Of a stretch of DNA of 51,303 bases, positions 36,119 to 45,632 are shown one piece after another; the first letter of the stretch is position 1; each line of letters begins with the position of its first letter. This DNA is from Desulfovibrionaceae bacterium (GTDB lineage Bacteria; Pseudomonadota; Gammaproteobacteria; Burkholderiales; Burkholderiaceae_C). Made by a program: the position numbers and the translations under genes. The DNA is taken from the NCBI GenBank assembly GCA_009778355.1, contig WRJY01000337.1:1-51303 (forward strand), in the 5' to 3' direction. Below the pieces are notes generated by a model. The model searched no databases. It had not been told where the DNA came from and saw only the letters and a program-made list of their open reading frames with translations.

Positions 36119-37268
36119 GCCAGACGCGGTAGATCAGAACGCGCAACCAGCACAGAACGCGCAACCAGCACAGAACGCGCAGCCAGCACAGGACGCGCAG
36201 CCAACCCCGCCGCCCAGCCGCGTGAGCGCGGGCGCTATGCTGCGTCAGTTGCGCGAGTCGGCGGGCATCAGCGCCGAATTGGTGGCCAGCGCCATGAAGG
36301 TGTCGCCGCAGAAGCTGGATGCGCTGGAAAACGACCGGCTGGGCGAGTTGCCCAACATGACCTTCGCGCGCGCGCTGGCCGCCGCTATCTGCCGTGCCTT
36401 TGGCGTCGATCCGGCGCCCGTGCTGGCGTGTATGCCGGAAGTCACCGCGCCTGACCTGGTGCGCGCCTCCGAGGTGCAGAAGAACAGCCAGCGGTTGAAG
36501 CGCTCGGGCGACCAGCCGGCGTCGATGATGAGCGGGCGTCCGTTCAAGCTGCTGCTGGCGCTCATCGTCGTGGCGTTGGCCATCGCCGCCGCGCTGAGGC
36601 TGCTGCCGATCCGGCTCGGCACGCAGCCCGGAGCGGCCACGCCAGCCGAAGCCGTGCATGAACACGAAGGCGGCGACGCGAACGTCGCAGTCACGGAACC
36701 CGTTCCGGTCGAGATGCCCGCCAGCACCGACGCTGCCGGGCAGGAGAGCGCGGTGCCTGTCCCGGCGCCGGCCCAGCCGGCGAGCGCGGCGCCTGCCGCT
36801 TTTGACAGACAGAAGGGCGCGGCGCCTGCCGCATCTGCTCCAGCCAAGCCGGCCAGTGCGGCGCCTGCCGCCTCCGCCCCAGCCAAGCGGGCCAGTGCGA
36901 CGCCTGCCGCCTCCGCCCCAGCCAAGCGGGCCAGTGCGACGCCCGCCGCCTCCGCCCCAGCCAAGCGGGCCAGTGCGACGCCCGCCGCCTCCGCTCCGGC
37001 CCCCGCCAGCAGCGCCGTTCGGAGCGCCGACGACCTGCTGGGCATTGCCGTTTCCGGCGAAACCTGGGTCAGCGTGCGCGACGCTTCCGGCAAGGCGCTG
37101 GTGGCCCGCGTCATGACCGCCGGCCAAGTGGTCAGGGTCGGCGGCGAATTGCCGCTGACGGTCATCATTGGCCGCAAGGATGCGACGGACGTGAGCGTGC
37201 GCGGCAAGCCGTTCGACATCAGGGCGTTCGGCGGCGCTTCCAACGTGGCGCGGTTCACGGTCGATTGA
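36111..37268 (+). CDS. rodZ: Cytoskeletal protein RodZ with variable-length repeats
   Basis: Membrane protein linking MreB to the elongation machinery. The 385-residue product has a helix-turn-helix domain (about 40-107: GAMLRQLRESAGISAELVAS, then KVSPQKLDALENDRLGELP), a membrane helix (about 145-165), a long Ala/Pro linker, and a C-terminal DUF4115-like beta domain (about 305-385: ISGETWVSV-like IAVSGETWVSVRDASGKAL). Two tandem repeats stand out: NAQPAQ near the N-terminus and a 13-residue unit (APAKRASATPAAS) in the periplasmic linker. Confidence 0.9.
   Translation: MSEPDAVDQNAQPAQNAQPAQNAQPAQDAQPTPPPSRVSAGAMLRQLRESAGISAELVASAMKVSPQKLDALENDRLGELPNMTFARALAAAICRAFGVDPAPVLACMPEVTAPDLVRASEVQKNSQRLKRSGDQPASMMSGRPFKLLLALIVVALAIAAALRLLPIRLGTQPGAATPAEAVHEHEGGDANVAVTEPVPVEMPASTDAAGQESAVPVPAPAQPASAAPAAFDRQKGAAPAASAPAKPASAAPAASAPAKRASATPAASAPAKRASATPAASAPAKRASATPAASAPAPASSAVRSADDLLGIAVSGETWVSVRDASGKALVARVMTAGQVVRVGGELPLTVIIGRKDATDVSVRGKPFDIRAFGGASNVARFTVD
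36139..36200 (+). repeat. 18-bp tandem repeat in the rodZ 5' end
   Basis: Three to four copies of an 18-bp unit (AACGCGCAACCAGCACAG and variants) encode NAQPAQ. Unit length is a multiple of three, so copy-number change would keep the frame. Confidence 0.85.
36824..37000 (+). repeat. 39-bp tandem repeat in the rodZ periplasmic linker
   Basis: Units begin at 36824, 36863, 36902 and 36941, with a partial fifth from 36980. Units 2 to 4 are nearly identical at the DNA level, the first more diverged. Each encodes 13 residues (Ala/Pro/Lys/Arg/Ser-rich). The spacing of exactly 39 bp preserves the frame. Confidence 0.92.
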
Positions 37269-37270
37269 GG

Positions 37271-38536
<1,266 letters not shown>

Positions 38537-38981
38537 ACCTGGTGTCGTGTCATATCAACACTGACGCGCAATGAAGCCGATGGATTCGCGTTCAAGGCAA
38601 GGTCAGGTGTTTACTATCGTGCGCCACCTGGGTGCGCAGGTCATCGCGCTGACTGCGAGCTTCTTTCAGGGACAGTTTTCGGGATAAAGGCCGATCGCAA
38701 GGCGCTGCTGCTTGCCTTGTCACGTGAAGCGGAGATACCACTTCTTCGCGCCATGGGTGGTGGTGAACAGCACCAAGTTATCGGCATTGATGAGGGTGTA
38801 TTTTTTGCCCATGATTTTGGCGTGCCGGACAACGGCATCAGTCAGGGCATACGGCGTGGGTCAATGAGATGTGTGCCAGCCTTGCAGGGGATCGTTCAAC
38901 CAAGAATTCGATTTACTACAATCCCGGATTCATGTACTGATTCAGGCTGGAAGACCATGACCAGTGGTGGACTTTATTGAA
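38537..38981. other. Gene-poor stretch with an unrecognised open frame
   Basis: On the plus strand one frame stays open from about 38540 to a TGA at 38978-38980. It has an ATG at 38717 followed by 87 codons in total; the readable middle is REAEIPLLRAMGGGEQHQVI, then GIDEGVFFAHDFGVPDNG. I recognise no family, and no ribosome-binding site fits the ATG, so it may be a decayed gene. Positions 38539-38570 match 18229-18260 in inverse orientation. Confidence 0.3.
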
Positions 38982-39299
38982 CCTGAAAACGGCAGTTGAC
39001 CGTTTCTTTATCTTCGTAACCCCTTATGAACACAGGGGTTTTTGACTTAGCTCGACCTCACCATTTGGGTGAGAGCGCTATGCGCCCGCCAGCGCCACGC
39101 TCGACGCGCCATGCGGCGTTGCTCGTCCTTGCGGGCAGTAGCCCGCTGCGTCCTCTCCCTTGCAGGGCGCGGCCCAGCCAGAGGCTGGGCCTGTTCGCGC
39201 TGTCCAAAGGCGCGCAGACGCCTTTGGAGCCGCAGCGATCTCCCTTGCCTGGCACGCCGATCACTCTACTTTCGGACGCATCCAACTGCCGTTTTCAGG
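38982..39299. repeat. 318-bp element with perfect 17-bp inverted ends
   Basis: CCTGAAAACGGCAGTTG at 38982-38998 is the exact reverse complement of 39283-39299. The interior holds a hairpin with a T-run (39018-39043), the repeat body shared with the window start, and a module with two perfect hairpins, 39171-39191 and 39204-39227. That module is flanked by direct repeats TCTCCCTTGC (39154-39163 and 39239-39248) and is missing from the copy at the window start. No coding capacity. It resembles a non-autonomous element (MITE-like) with a nested insertion. Confidence 0.65.
39018..39043 (+). terminator. Hairpin with T-run
   Basis: AACCCCT / AGGGGTT (7 bp) with a 9-nt loop, followed by TTT (five Ts counting the stem end). 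It is a plausible weak intrinsic terminator on the plus strand, 480 bp after ispG. Confidence 0.5.
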
Positions 39300-39374
39300 C
39301 TGAACGCTCCTGAGAGCGAAAGCCCTTCTGAATCAAAGCCCAAAGACCGCAGTGGAAGTCCATGGAGCAAAACG

Positions 39375-39450
39375 TGGAGCGGGAAACGAGGCTCGAACTC
39401 GCGACCTCAACCTTGGCAAGGTTGCGCTCTACCAACTGAGCTATTCCCGC
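39375..39450 (-). tRNA. tRNA-Gly (anticodon GCC)
   Basis: On the minus strand the cloverleaf is complete: acceptor GCGGGAA/TTCCCGC, D arm GCTCAGTTGGTAGAGC, anticodon arm CAACC-TTGCCAA-GGTTG with anticodon GCC, T arm GCGAG-TTCGAGC-CTCGT, discriminator T and an encoded CCA. Length 76 nt with CCA. The 75 bp 5' of it (39300-39374 is its 3' side) show no other gene. Confidence 0.96.
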
Positions 39451-39514
39451 GTTGCGAATCTTGAATTATAGCTGGAAATTCGGGCCTTGCGGGCAAGGCG
39501 CGAAAAATTTTTTG

Positions 39515-41950
39515 TCAGTGCTTGACCGCCGAGCCGCGGCTTGGCTTGGGCTTGACGGCGGGCGCCGCCGGGGCGGCGTCGGCGGGGGCCAGGTCGTCGT
39601 CGGTCAGGGGCAGCGGCGGGCGTTCCAGGGCGATTTCGAGCACCTTGTCGATCCACTTGACGGGGATGATCTTCAGGCCGTCTTTGACGTTGGCGGGGAT
39701 TTCCTGCAGGTCCTTGATGTTTTCCTCGGGAATGAGGACGGTCTTGATGCCGCCGCGCAGCGCGGCGAGCAGTTTTTCCTTCAGGCCGCCGATGGCGGTG
39801 ACTTCGCCGCGCAAGGTGATCTCGCCGGTCATGGCGACTTCGCTGTGCACGGGGATGCCGGTGAGCGCGGAGACGATGGCGGTGGTCATGGCCGCGCCGG
39901 CGCTGGGACCGTCCTTGGGCGTGGCGCCATCGGGAACGTGGATGTGGATGTCGCGCTTTTCGAACACTTCGTCCTTGATGCCCAACGCGCGGGCGCGCGC
40001 GCGCACCACGGTGCGCGCGGCTTCGACCGATTCCTTCATCACGTCGCCCAACTGGCCGGTGCGTTGCACGTTGCCTTTGCCGGGCATGGTGGCGGCTTCG
40101 ATGGTGAGCAGATCGCCCCCCACTTCGGTCCAGGCCAGGCCGACCACCTGGCCGATCTGGTTTTGCTGTTCGGCGCGGCCATAGGTGAACTTGCGCACGC
40201 CCAGGTAGTCGTTCAGGCCGTCTCCGGTGACCTTGACCTGCGGCGTCATTTGTTTGAGTTGCAGCCCCTTGACGACCTTGCGGCAGATTTTGGACAGTTC
40301 GCGCTCCAGCGAGCGCACGCCGGCCTCGCGCGTGTAGTAGCGCACGATGTCGCGCACGGCGTCTTCGGTGACTTCGAGTTCCTCGGCTTTCACGCCGTTG
40401 TTCTTCATCTGCTTGGGCAGCAGGTACTTGAGGGCGATATTGGTTTTTTCGTCCTCGGTGTAGCCCGACAGGCGGATGACTTCCATGCGGTCGAGCAGCG
40501 CCGGCGGGATGTTGGTGGAGTTGCTGGTGGCGACGAACATCACGTCGCTCAAGTCGAAGTCCACCTCGACGTAGTGGTCGCTGAAGGTGTGGTTCTGCTC
40601 CGGGTCCAGCACTTCGAGCAGCGCGCTGGAGGGGTCGCCCCGGAAGTCCATGCCGAGTTTGTCGATTTCGTCGAGCAAAAACAGCGGGTTGCGCGCGCCG
40701 ACCTTGTTCAGGCTTTGCAGTACCTTGCCGGGCATGGCGCCGATGTAGGTGCGGCGGTGGCCGCGGATTTCGGCCTCGTCGCGCACGCCGCCCAGGGCCA
40801 TGCGCACGTATTTGCGGCCCGTGGCCTTGGCCACCGATTGACCCAGCGAGGTCTTGCCCACGCCGGGCGGGCCGACCAGGCACAGAATCGGCGCCTTGAG
40901 CTTGTCCACGCGCTGCTGCACGGCCAGGTATTCGAGGATGCGTTCCTTGACTTTCTCCAGCCCGTAGTGGTCTTCGTTGAGGACCTGCTCGGCATAGGCC
41001 AGGTCGTGCTTGATCTTGGTTTTCTTGCTCCAGGGCAGGCCGGACAGCACGTCGATGTAGTTGCGCACCACGGTGGCTTCGGCGGACATGGGCGACATGA
41101 GCTTGAGCTTTTTCAGCTCGCCTTCGGCCTTCTTGCGCGCCTCGGCGGGCATGCGGGCGGCCTTGATTTTCTTTTCGATTTCCTCGATGTCGGCGCCTTC
41201 CTCGCCCTCGCCGAGTTCCTTCTGGATGGCCTTGACCTGCTCGTTGAGGTAGAAGTCGCGCTGGTTCTTTTCCATCTGGCGCTTGACGCGGCCGCGGATT
41301 TTCTTGTCCACGTTGAGGATGTCCACCTCGCGCTCGAGTTGCTCGAACAGGTTTTCCAGCCGGTTCTTGACGTTGACCAGATCGAGCACGAACTGCTTGT
41401 TGTCGAGCTTGAGCGGCAGGTGCGCGGCGATGGTGTCGGCCAGCCGGCCCGGCTCCTCGATGCTGGCGATCGAAACCAGGATTTCCGGCGGAATTTTCTT
41501 GTTCTGCTTGACGTACAGGTCGAACTGCTGCATGACCGCGCGGCGCAGCGCCTCGATTTCGGCGTTGTTCCTGTCGCCCTCGTCTTCCTGCAGCGGGGTG
41601 ACGGTGGCCACGAAGTGGGTCTGGCCGTCCTCGATGTGGGTCACGGTGGCGCGCTGCTGTCCTTCGACCAGCACCTTCACAGTGCCATCGGGGAGCTTGA
41701 GCATTTGCAGGATGCTGGAGATGCAGCCGACCTCGAACATGTCGCCCACCGAAGGTTCGTCCTTGGCCGCCGCCTTCTGCGCCACCAGCATGATGCGGCG
41801 GTCGATGGTCATGGCCGTTTCCAGCGCCTTGATGCTCTTGGGCCGCCCCACGAACAGGGGGATGACCATGTGGGGAAACACCACCACGTCGCGCAGCGGC
41901 AGCAGCGGCAGGTCGGTCGGGGTGGCGGGCGATGATGCGGTCTGAGACAT
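39515..41950 (-). CDS. lon: ATP-dependent protease Lon
   Basis: Homo-hexameric AAA+ serine protease degrading misfolded and regulatory proteins. The 811 residues contain the substrate-binding N-domain starting LPLLPLRDVVVFPHMVIPLF, Walker A GPPGVGKTSLG, Walker B LFLLDEIDK, and the Ser-Lys dyad: S683 in KDGPSAGAAM and K726 in GGLKEKLLAA. The start at 41950 (MSQTASSPATPTDLP) has AAGGAT nearby and fits the family; an upstream in-frame methionine would add 35 unlikely residues. A sigma-32-like promoter lies just upstream. Confidence 0.97.
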   Translation of the reverse strand: MSQTASSPATPTDLPLLPLRDVVVFPHMVIPLFVGRPKSIKALETAMTIDRRIMLVAQKAAAKDEPSVGDMFEVGCISSILQMLKLPDGTVKVLVEGQQRATVTHIEDGQTHFVATVTPLQEDEGDRNNAEIEALRRAVMQQFDLYVKQNKKIPPEILVSIASIEEPGRLADTIAAHLPLKLDNKQFVLDLVNVKNRLENLFEQLEREVDILNVDKKIRGRVKRQMEKNQRDFYLNEQVKAIQKELGEGEEGADIEEIEKKIKAARMPAEARKKAEGELKKLKLMSPMSAEATVVRNYIDVLSGLPWSKKTKIKHDLAYAEQVLNEDHYGLEKVKERILEYLAVQQRVDKLKAPILCLVGPPGVGKTSLGQSVAKATGRKYVRMALGGVRDEAEIRGHRRTYIGAMPGKVLQSLNKVGARNPLFLLDEIDKLGMDFRGDPSSALLEVLDPEQNHTFSDHYVEVDFDLSDVMFVATSNSTNIPPALLDRMEVIRLSGYTEDEKTNIALKYLLPKQMKNNGVKAEELEVTEDAVRDIVRYYTREAGVRSLERELSKICRKVVKGLQLKQMTPQVKVTGDGLNDYLGVRKFTYGRAEQQNQIGQVVGLAWTEVGGDLLTIEAATMPGKGNVQRTGQLGDVMKESVEAARTVVRARARALGIKDEVFEKRDIHIHVPDGATPKDGPSAGAAMTTAIVSALTGIPVHSEVAMTGEITLRGEVTAIGGLKEKLLAALRGGIKTVLIPEENIKDLQEIPANVKDGLKIIPVKWIDKVLEIALERPPLPLTDDDLAPADAAPAAPAVKPKPSRGSAVKH

Positions 41951-41973
41951 GAACAATCCTTGGGCTGGGCCAA

Positions 41974-42000
41974 ATATGACCGCGCGGGCGGCATTTTCAA
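41974..42000 (-). promoter_or_regulatory. Sigma-32-like heat-shock promoter of lon
   Basis: On the minus strand TTGAAA (41995-42000) preceded by GTG and GGTCATAT (41974-41981) are separated by 13 bp, resembling CTTGAAA-N13-CCCCATNT. Lon is a classical heat-shock gene. The match is partial in both boxes. Confidence 0.45.
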
Positions 42001-42070
42001 CACCCGCGCTGGCCGGATCAGCCGGTGAAAAATCAGGAGCCGGCGGGAAAAACAACTGCCAAAGCCGTTT

Positions 42071-42091
42071 GGCGCCTGCCGGACAGGCGCC
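42071..42091 (-). terminator. Hairpin between clpX and lon
   Basis: An 8-bp perfect stem (GGCGCCTG / CAGGCGCC) with a 5-nt loop lies 14 bp past the clpX stop. It is followed on the minus strand by AAACGGCTTTGG rather than a T-run, so termination would be partial. It may mark the boundary between clpPX and lon transcripts. Confidence 0.4.
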
Positions 42092-42104
42092 AGCGGCGGT
42101 CGAA

Positions 42105-43373
42105 TCAAGCCTGCCTGGCCGCTTCGCGGTACACCAGCAGCGGGGGTTGTTCGTCCTCGATGGTGTTTTCGTCCATCACTACCTTGGACACGCCGGCGGT
42201 GTGCGGCAGATCGAACATGGTGTCGATCAACGCCTGCTCCAGGATCGAGCGCAGCCCGCGCGCGCCGGTCTTGCGCGCCAGCGCCTTGCGCGCGATGGCT
42301 TGCAGCGCGGAGGGGCGGATTTCGAGTTCGACGCCTTCCATCTGCAGCAGGCGCGAGAACTGTTTGACCAGCGCGTTCTTGGGCTGGGTCAGTATCTGCA
42401 CCAGCGCGTCCTCGGTCAGTTCGGTCAGCGTGGCCACCACCGGCATACGGCCAACCAGTTCGGGGATGAGGCCGTATTTGATGAGATCCTCCGGCTCCAC
42501 CTCCTGAAACACCTCGGTCAGCGAGCGTTGCTGTTTGCTGCGCACGGTGGCGCCAAAGCCGATGCCGCCCGATTCGGTGCGCGCCTCGATCACCTTTTCC
42601 AGCCCGGCGAACGCGCCGCCGCAGATGAACAGGATGTTGGTGGTGTCCACTTGCAGGAAGTCCTGGCTCGGGTGCTTGCGCCCGCCCTGCGGCGGGATGC
42701 TGGCCATGGTGCCTTCGATCAGTTTGAGCAGCGCCTGCTGCACGCCTTCGCCCGAAACGTCGCGCGTGATGCTGGGGTTGTCGGCCTTGCGGCTGATTTT
42801 GTCGATCTCGTCGATGTAGACGATGCCGCGCTGCGCGCGCTCGATGTCGTAGTTGCAGCTTTGCAGCAGCTTGCTGATGATGTTTTCGACGTCCTCGCCC
42901 ACGTAGCCGGCCTCGGTCAGCGTGGTGGCATCGGCCATCACGAACGGCACGTTGAGCTGGCGCGCCAGCGTTTGCGCCAGCAGCGTCTTGCCCGAGCCGG
43001 TGGGGCCGATCAGCAGGATGTTGCTCTTGGACAGCTCCACGTCGCCGCCCTTGGCGTCGTCCTTGTGCTTGAGGCGCTTGTAGTGGTTATAGACCGCCAC
43101 CGACAGCGTGCGCTTGGCCCTTTCCTGGCCGATGACGTAGTTGTCGAGATTGGCTTTGATGTCGGCCGGCGTGGGCAGGTCGTCGGCCCTGGCCTTGCCC
43201 TCGGCGGCGTCCGCGGGGGCTTCCTCGCGGATGATGTCGTTGCACAGGTCGATGCATTCGTCGCAAATGAACACCGACGGACCGGCGATCAGTTTCTTGA
43301 CCTCGCGCTGGCTCTTGCCGCAGAACGAACAGTAAAGCGTTTTTTCGCTGGAAGAACCCTTTTTATCGGCCAT
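42105..43373 (-). CDS. clpX: ATP-dependent Clp protease ATPase subunit ClpX
   Basis: AAA+ unfoldase feeding substrates to ClpP. The 422-residue product has the N-terminal zinc site C15-x2-C18 and C37-x2-C40, Walker A GPTGSGKTLLA, Walker B IVYIDEIDKI, the GYVGEDVENI segment, the ClpP-contact loop IGFGATVRS-region (GGIGFGA), and sensor residues GLIPELVGR and TGARGLRSI. The bases before the ATG read CAGTTCCTCCCA, with no purine-rich Shine-Dalgarno. It lies 88 bp after clpP. Confidence 0.97.
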   Translation of the reverse strand: MADKKGSSSEKTLYCSFCGKSQREVKKLIAGPSVFICDECIDLCNDIIREEAPADAAEGKARADDLPTPADIKANLDNYVIGQERAKRTLSVAVYNHYKRLKHKDDAKGGDVELSKSNILLIGPTGSGKTLLAQTLARQLNVPFVMADATTLTEAGYVGEDVENIISKLLQSCNYDIERAQRGIVYIDEIDKISRKADNPSITRDVSGEGVQQALLKLIEGTMASIPPQGGRKHPSQDFLQVDTTNILFICGGAFAGLEKVIEARTESGGIGFGATVRSKQQRSLTEVFQEVEPEDLIKYGLIPELVGRMPVVATLTELTEDALVQILTQPKNALVKQFSRLLQMEGVELEIRPSALQAIARKALARKTGARGLRSILEQALIDTMFDLPHTAGVSKVVMDENTIEDEQPPLLVYREAARQA

Positions 43374-43461
43374 TGGGAGGAACTGTCATGAAGAATCAAT
43401 GCATGATAACCAAATCACGCGCCGGCGCGAGCGGCCCGGTTGCCGCGCCACAACGGGGGGA

Positions 43462-44073
43462 TCAGGGCCGCTGGGCGATGACCTGATCGACAAGGCCGTA
43501 TTGCCTGGCTTCGTCGGCGGTCATGAAATAGTCGCGCTCGGTGTCGTTGACCACCTTTTCGTAAGGCTGCCCGGTGCGCTCGGCCAGAATGCGGTTCATC
43601 TGCTCTTTGGTGCGCAGAATGTCGCGGGCATGGATTTCGATGTCGGTGGCCTGTCCGCGCGCGCCGCCGAGCACCTGGTGAATCATGATCTTGCTGTTGG
43701 GCAGCGAAAACCGCTTGCCCTTGGCGCCGGCGGCCAGCAAGAAGGCGCCCATGCTGGCCGCGAAGCCCAGGCACATGGTGGACACGTCGGGCTTGATGAA
43801 CTGCATGGTGTCGAAGATCGACATGCCCGCGCTGACGCTGCCGCCGGGCGAGTTGATGTACAGCGAGATGTCCTTGTCCGGGTTCTCGCTTTCCAGAAAC
43901 AGCAGTTGCGCCACCACCAGGTTGGCCGTCTGGTCGTTGACCTCGCCTACCAGGAACACCACGCGCTCGCGCAGCAGGCGCGAGTAAATGTCGTAGGCGC
44001 GCTCGCCGCGGCCCGACTGCTCGATCACCATCGGAACCAGGCCGAGGTTCTGGGGCGTGTCGAATTGGCTCAT
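43462..44073 (-). CDS. clpP: ATP-dependent Clp protease proteolytic subunit ClpP
   Basis: Tetradecameric serine protease chamber. The 203 residues contain the catalytic triad S107 (GFAASMGAF), H132 (IMIHQ) and D181 (NDTERDYF), with YINSPGGSVSAGMSIFDTM forming the oxyanion and handle region. The N-terminal segment LGLVPMVIEQSGRGERAYDI matches proteobacterial ClpP, including a short processed propeptide. It lies between tig and clpX as in most proteobacteria. Confidence 0.97.
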   Translation of the reverse strand: MSQFDTPQNLGLVPMVIEQSGRGERAYDIYSRLLRERVVFLVGEVNDQTANLVVAQLLFLESENPDKDISLYINSPGGSVSAGMSIFDTMQFIKPDVSTMCLGFAASMGAFLLAAGAKGKRFSLPNSKIMIHQVLGGARGQATDIEIHARDILRTKEQMNRILAERTGQPYEKVVNDTERDYFMTADEARQYGLVDQVIAQRP

Positions 44074-44117
44074 GAGAAAACTTTCGTGACCTGAAAAGGA
44101 TGAATTTTTTCAGTGCT

Positions 44118-44192
44118 TCACTGCGTTGCGCGCGCCCCCTGAAAGGGGAGGCGCCACATTGCGCAGCCAGCAGAGATTGGGGGTGGTTTCAT
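44118..44192. repeat. Repeat module after the tig stop codon
   Basis: Read on the minus strand the segment starts directly after the tig stop and contains TGCTGGCTGCGCAATGTGGC followed by GCCTCCCCTTTCAGGGGGCG, whose CCCCT/AGGGG can form a hairpin. It corresponds to the module directly after the dolP stop (about 5275-5325) with the same order and orientation. No T-run is present. Confidence 0.7.
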
Positions 44193-44193
44193 T

Positions 44194-45507
44194 TCAGGGC
44201 TGCTGGCCCATCAGTTCGTCAAAGCCGAGCTTGCGCTCCGTGACCTTGGCCAGGCCGAGCACATGGTCGGTGACGTTGTTTTCGAGCACCAGGTTTTCGA
44301 TTTCCGCCATGCGGTCGTCGTCGGCATGGTAGTAGCGCGCCACCTCTTCGGGCTTTTCGTAGCTGGCAGCCAGTTCCTCGATTTGGGCGCTGACCTGTTC
44401 GGGCCTGGCTTGCAGGTTGGCGGCGCGCACCAGTTCGATCAGCGTCAGGCCCAGACGCACGCGGCGCTCGGCCTGGGGGCGGAAGCTGTCCTCGGGGATG
44501 GGCAGCTTGTCCACGTCCTTGATGCCGCGCGCCTTCAGATCGGCGCGGGCGTTGTGCACCATGCGGTTGATTTCGGCCTGCACGCTGGCCTTGGGCAGGT
44601 CCAGCTCGGCCTTGGCGATCAGCGCGTCCATTACGGCCTGCTTGTTGCGGGCGTTGACGCGGGCCTTGACCTCACGCTCCAGGTTCTTGCGGATGTCGGC
44701 GCGCAGCGCCTGTACCGTGCCTTCTTTCACGCCCAGCGATTTGGCCAGTTGCTCACCCAGTTCGGGCAGGTGCGCGGCTTCGACCTTTTTCACCGTGACC
44801 ATGAAGTCCGCCGTCTTGCCGGCCACGTCCTTGCCGTGGTAGTCAGCCGGGAAGGCGAGCGGGAAGGTCTTGCTCTCGCCCTGCTTCATGCCGCGCACGG
44901 CGTTTTCAAACTCTTTGAGCATCTGGCCTTCGCCGATGACGAACTGAAAGTCATCGGCCTTGCCGCCCTCGAACGGCTCGCCGTCGATTTTGCCGGCGAA
45001 GTCGGTCATGACGCGGTCGCCGTCCTCGGCTGGCGCGTCCTTGGCGCGCTGCGCGAACGTGCGGCGCTGCTTGCGCAAGATGTCGATGGTGCGCTCGACG
45101 GCATCGTCGCCAACCTCGGCGCTGACCTTCTCGATTTCAGCCGTGGCGAGGTCGCCGATCTTCACCTCCGGCAGCACCTCGAACACCGCCTCGAACACCA
45201 TCTGCCCATCGGGCGCGCCGTCCTTTTCGGTGATGGCGGGCTGGCCGGCCACGCGCAGGCCGGCCTCACTGGCGGCGGTGAAAAAGGCCTGCCCGACCTT
45301 GTCGTTCATCACCTCGTAGTGCACTGAATTGCCGTACTGCTGCGCCACGATGCTCAAGGGCACCTTGCCGGGGCGAAAACCGTCCATGCGCACGGTGCGG
45401 GCCAGCTTGCGCAGGCGGGCATCGACCTCGCTGCGGATCGTCTCGACGGGCAGCGTGAGCGTGATCCTGCGTTCGAGCTTTTCAAGGGTTTCGACATTCA
45501 CGGCCAT
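44194..45507 (-). CDS. tig: Trigger factor
   Basis: Ribosome-associated chaperone and peptidyl-prolyl isomerase. The 437-residue product has the ribosome-binding domain (about 1-115, with the signature GFRPGKVPL), an FKBP-type PPIase domain (about 155-245, DRVMTDFAGKIDGEPFEGG, FVIGEGQMLKEFENAVRGM, FPADYHGKDVAGKTADF) and a helical C-terminal chaperone domain. It follows tRNA-Leu on the same strand by about 40 bp and precedes clpP. Confidence 0.97.
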   Translation of the reverse strand: MAVNVETLEKLERRITLTLPVETIRSEVDARLRKLARTVRMDGFRPGKVPLSIVAQQYGNSVHYEVMNDKVGQAFFTAASEAGLRVAGQPAITEKDGAPDGQMVFEAVFEVLPEVKIGDLATAEIEKVSAEVGDDAVERTIDILRKQRRTFAQRAKDAPAEDGDRVMTDFAGKIDGEPFEGGKADDFQFVIGEGQMLKEFENAVRGMKQGESKTFPLAFPADYHGKDVAGKTADFMVTVKKVEAAHLPELGEQLAKSLGVKEGTVQALRADIRKNLEREVKARVNARNKQAVMDALIAKAELDLPKASVQAEINRMVHNARADLKARGIKDVDKLPIPEDSFRPQAERRVRLGLTLIELVRAANLQARPEQVSAQIEELAASYEKPEEVARYYHADDDRMAEIENLVLENNVTDHVLGLAKVTERKLGFDELMGQQP

Positions 45508-45545
45508 GGGGTTGATTCTCTCGTTGACTGAAAAGTTGATACGGC

Positions 45546-45632
45546 TGGTGCGCGGGGGGGGACTCGAACCCCCACGCCATTGCTGGCGTCAGGACCTAAA
45601 CCTGGTGCGTCTACCAATTTCGCCACCCGCGC
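45546..45632 (-). tRNA. tRNA-Leu (anticodon UAG)
   Basis: Minus-strand class II tRNA of 87 nt with CCA: acceptor GCGCGGG/CCCGCGC, D arm with GAAATTGGTAGAC, anticodon loop TTTAGGT (anticodon TAG), a long variable arm TGACGCCAGCAATGGCGT, and T arm GGGGGTTCGAGTCCCCC. CCA is encoded. Confidence 0.96.

Noticed and set aside
36824..37000. Possible CRISPR-like array, from regular 39-bp spacing
   Set aside because: Units are contiguous without spacers, in frame inside rodZ, and encode a low-complexity linker.
39452..41935. An 827-codon open frame on the plus strand across lon
   Set aside because: It is fully antisense to lon, rich in H, Q, G and V as expected for a GC-rich shadow frame, and shows no domain.
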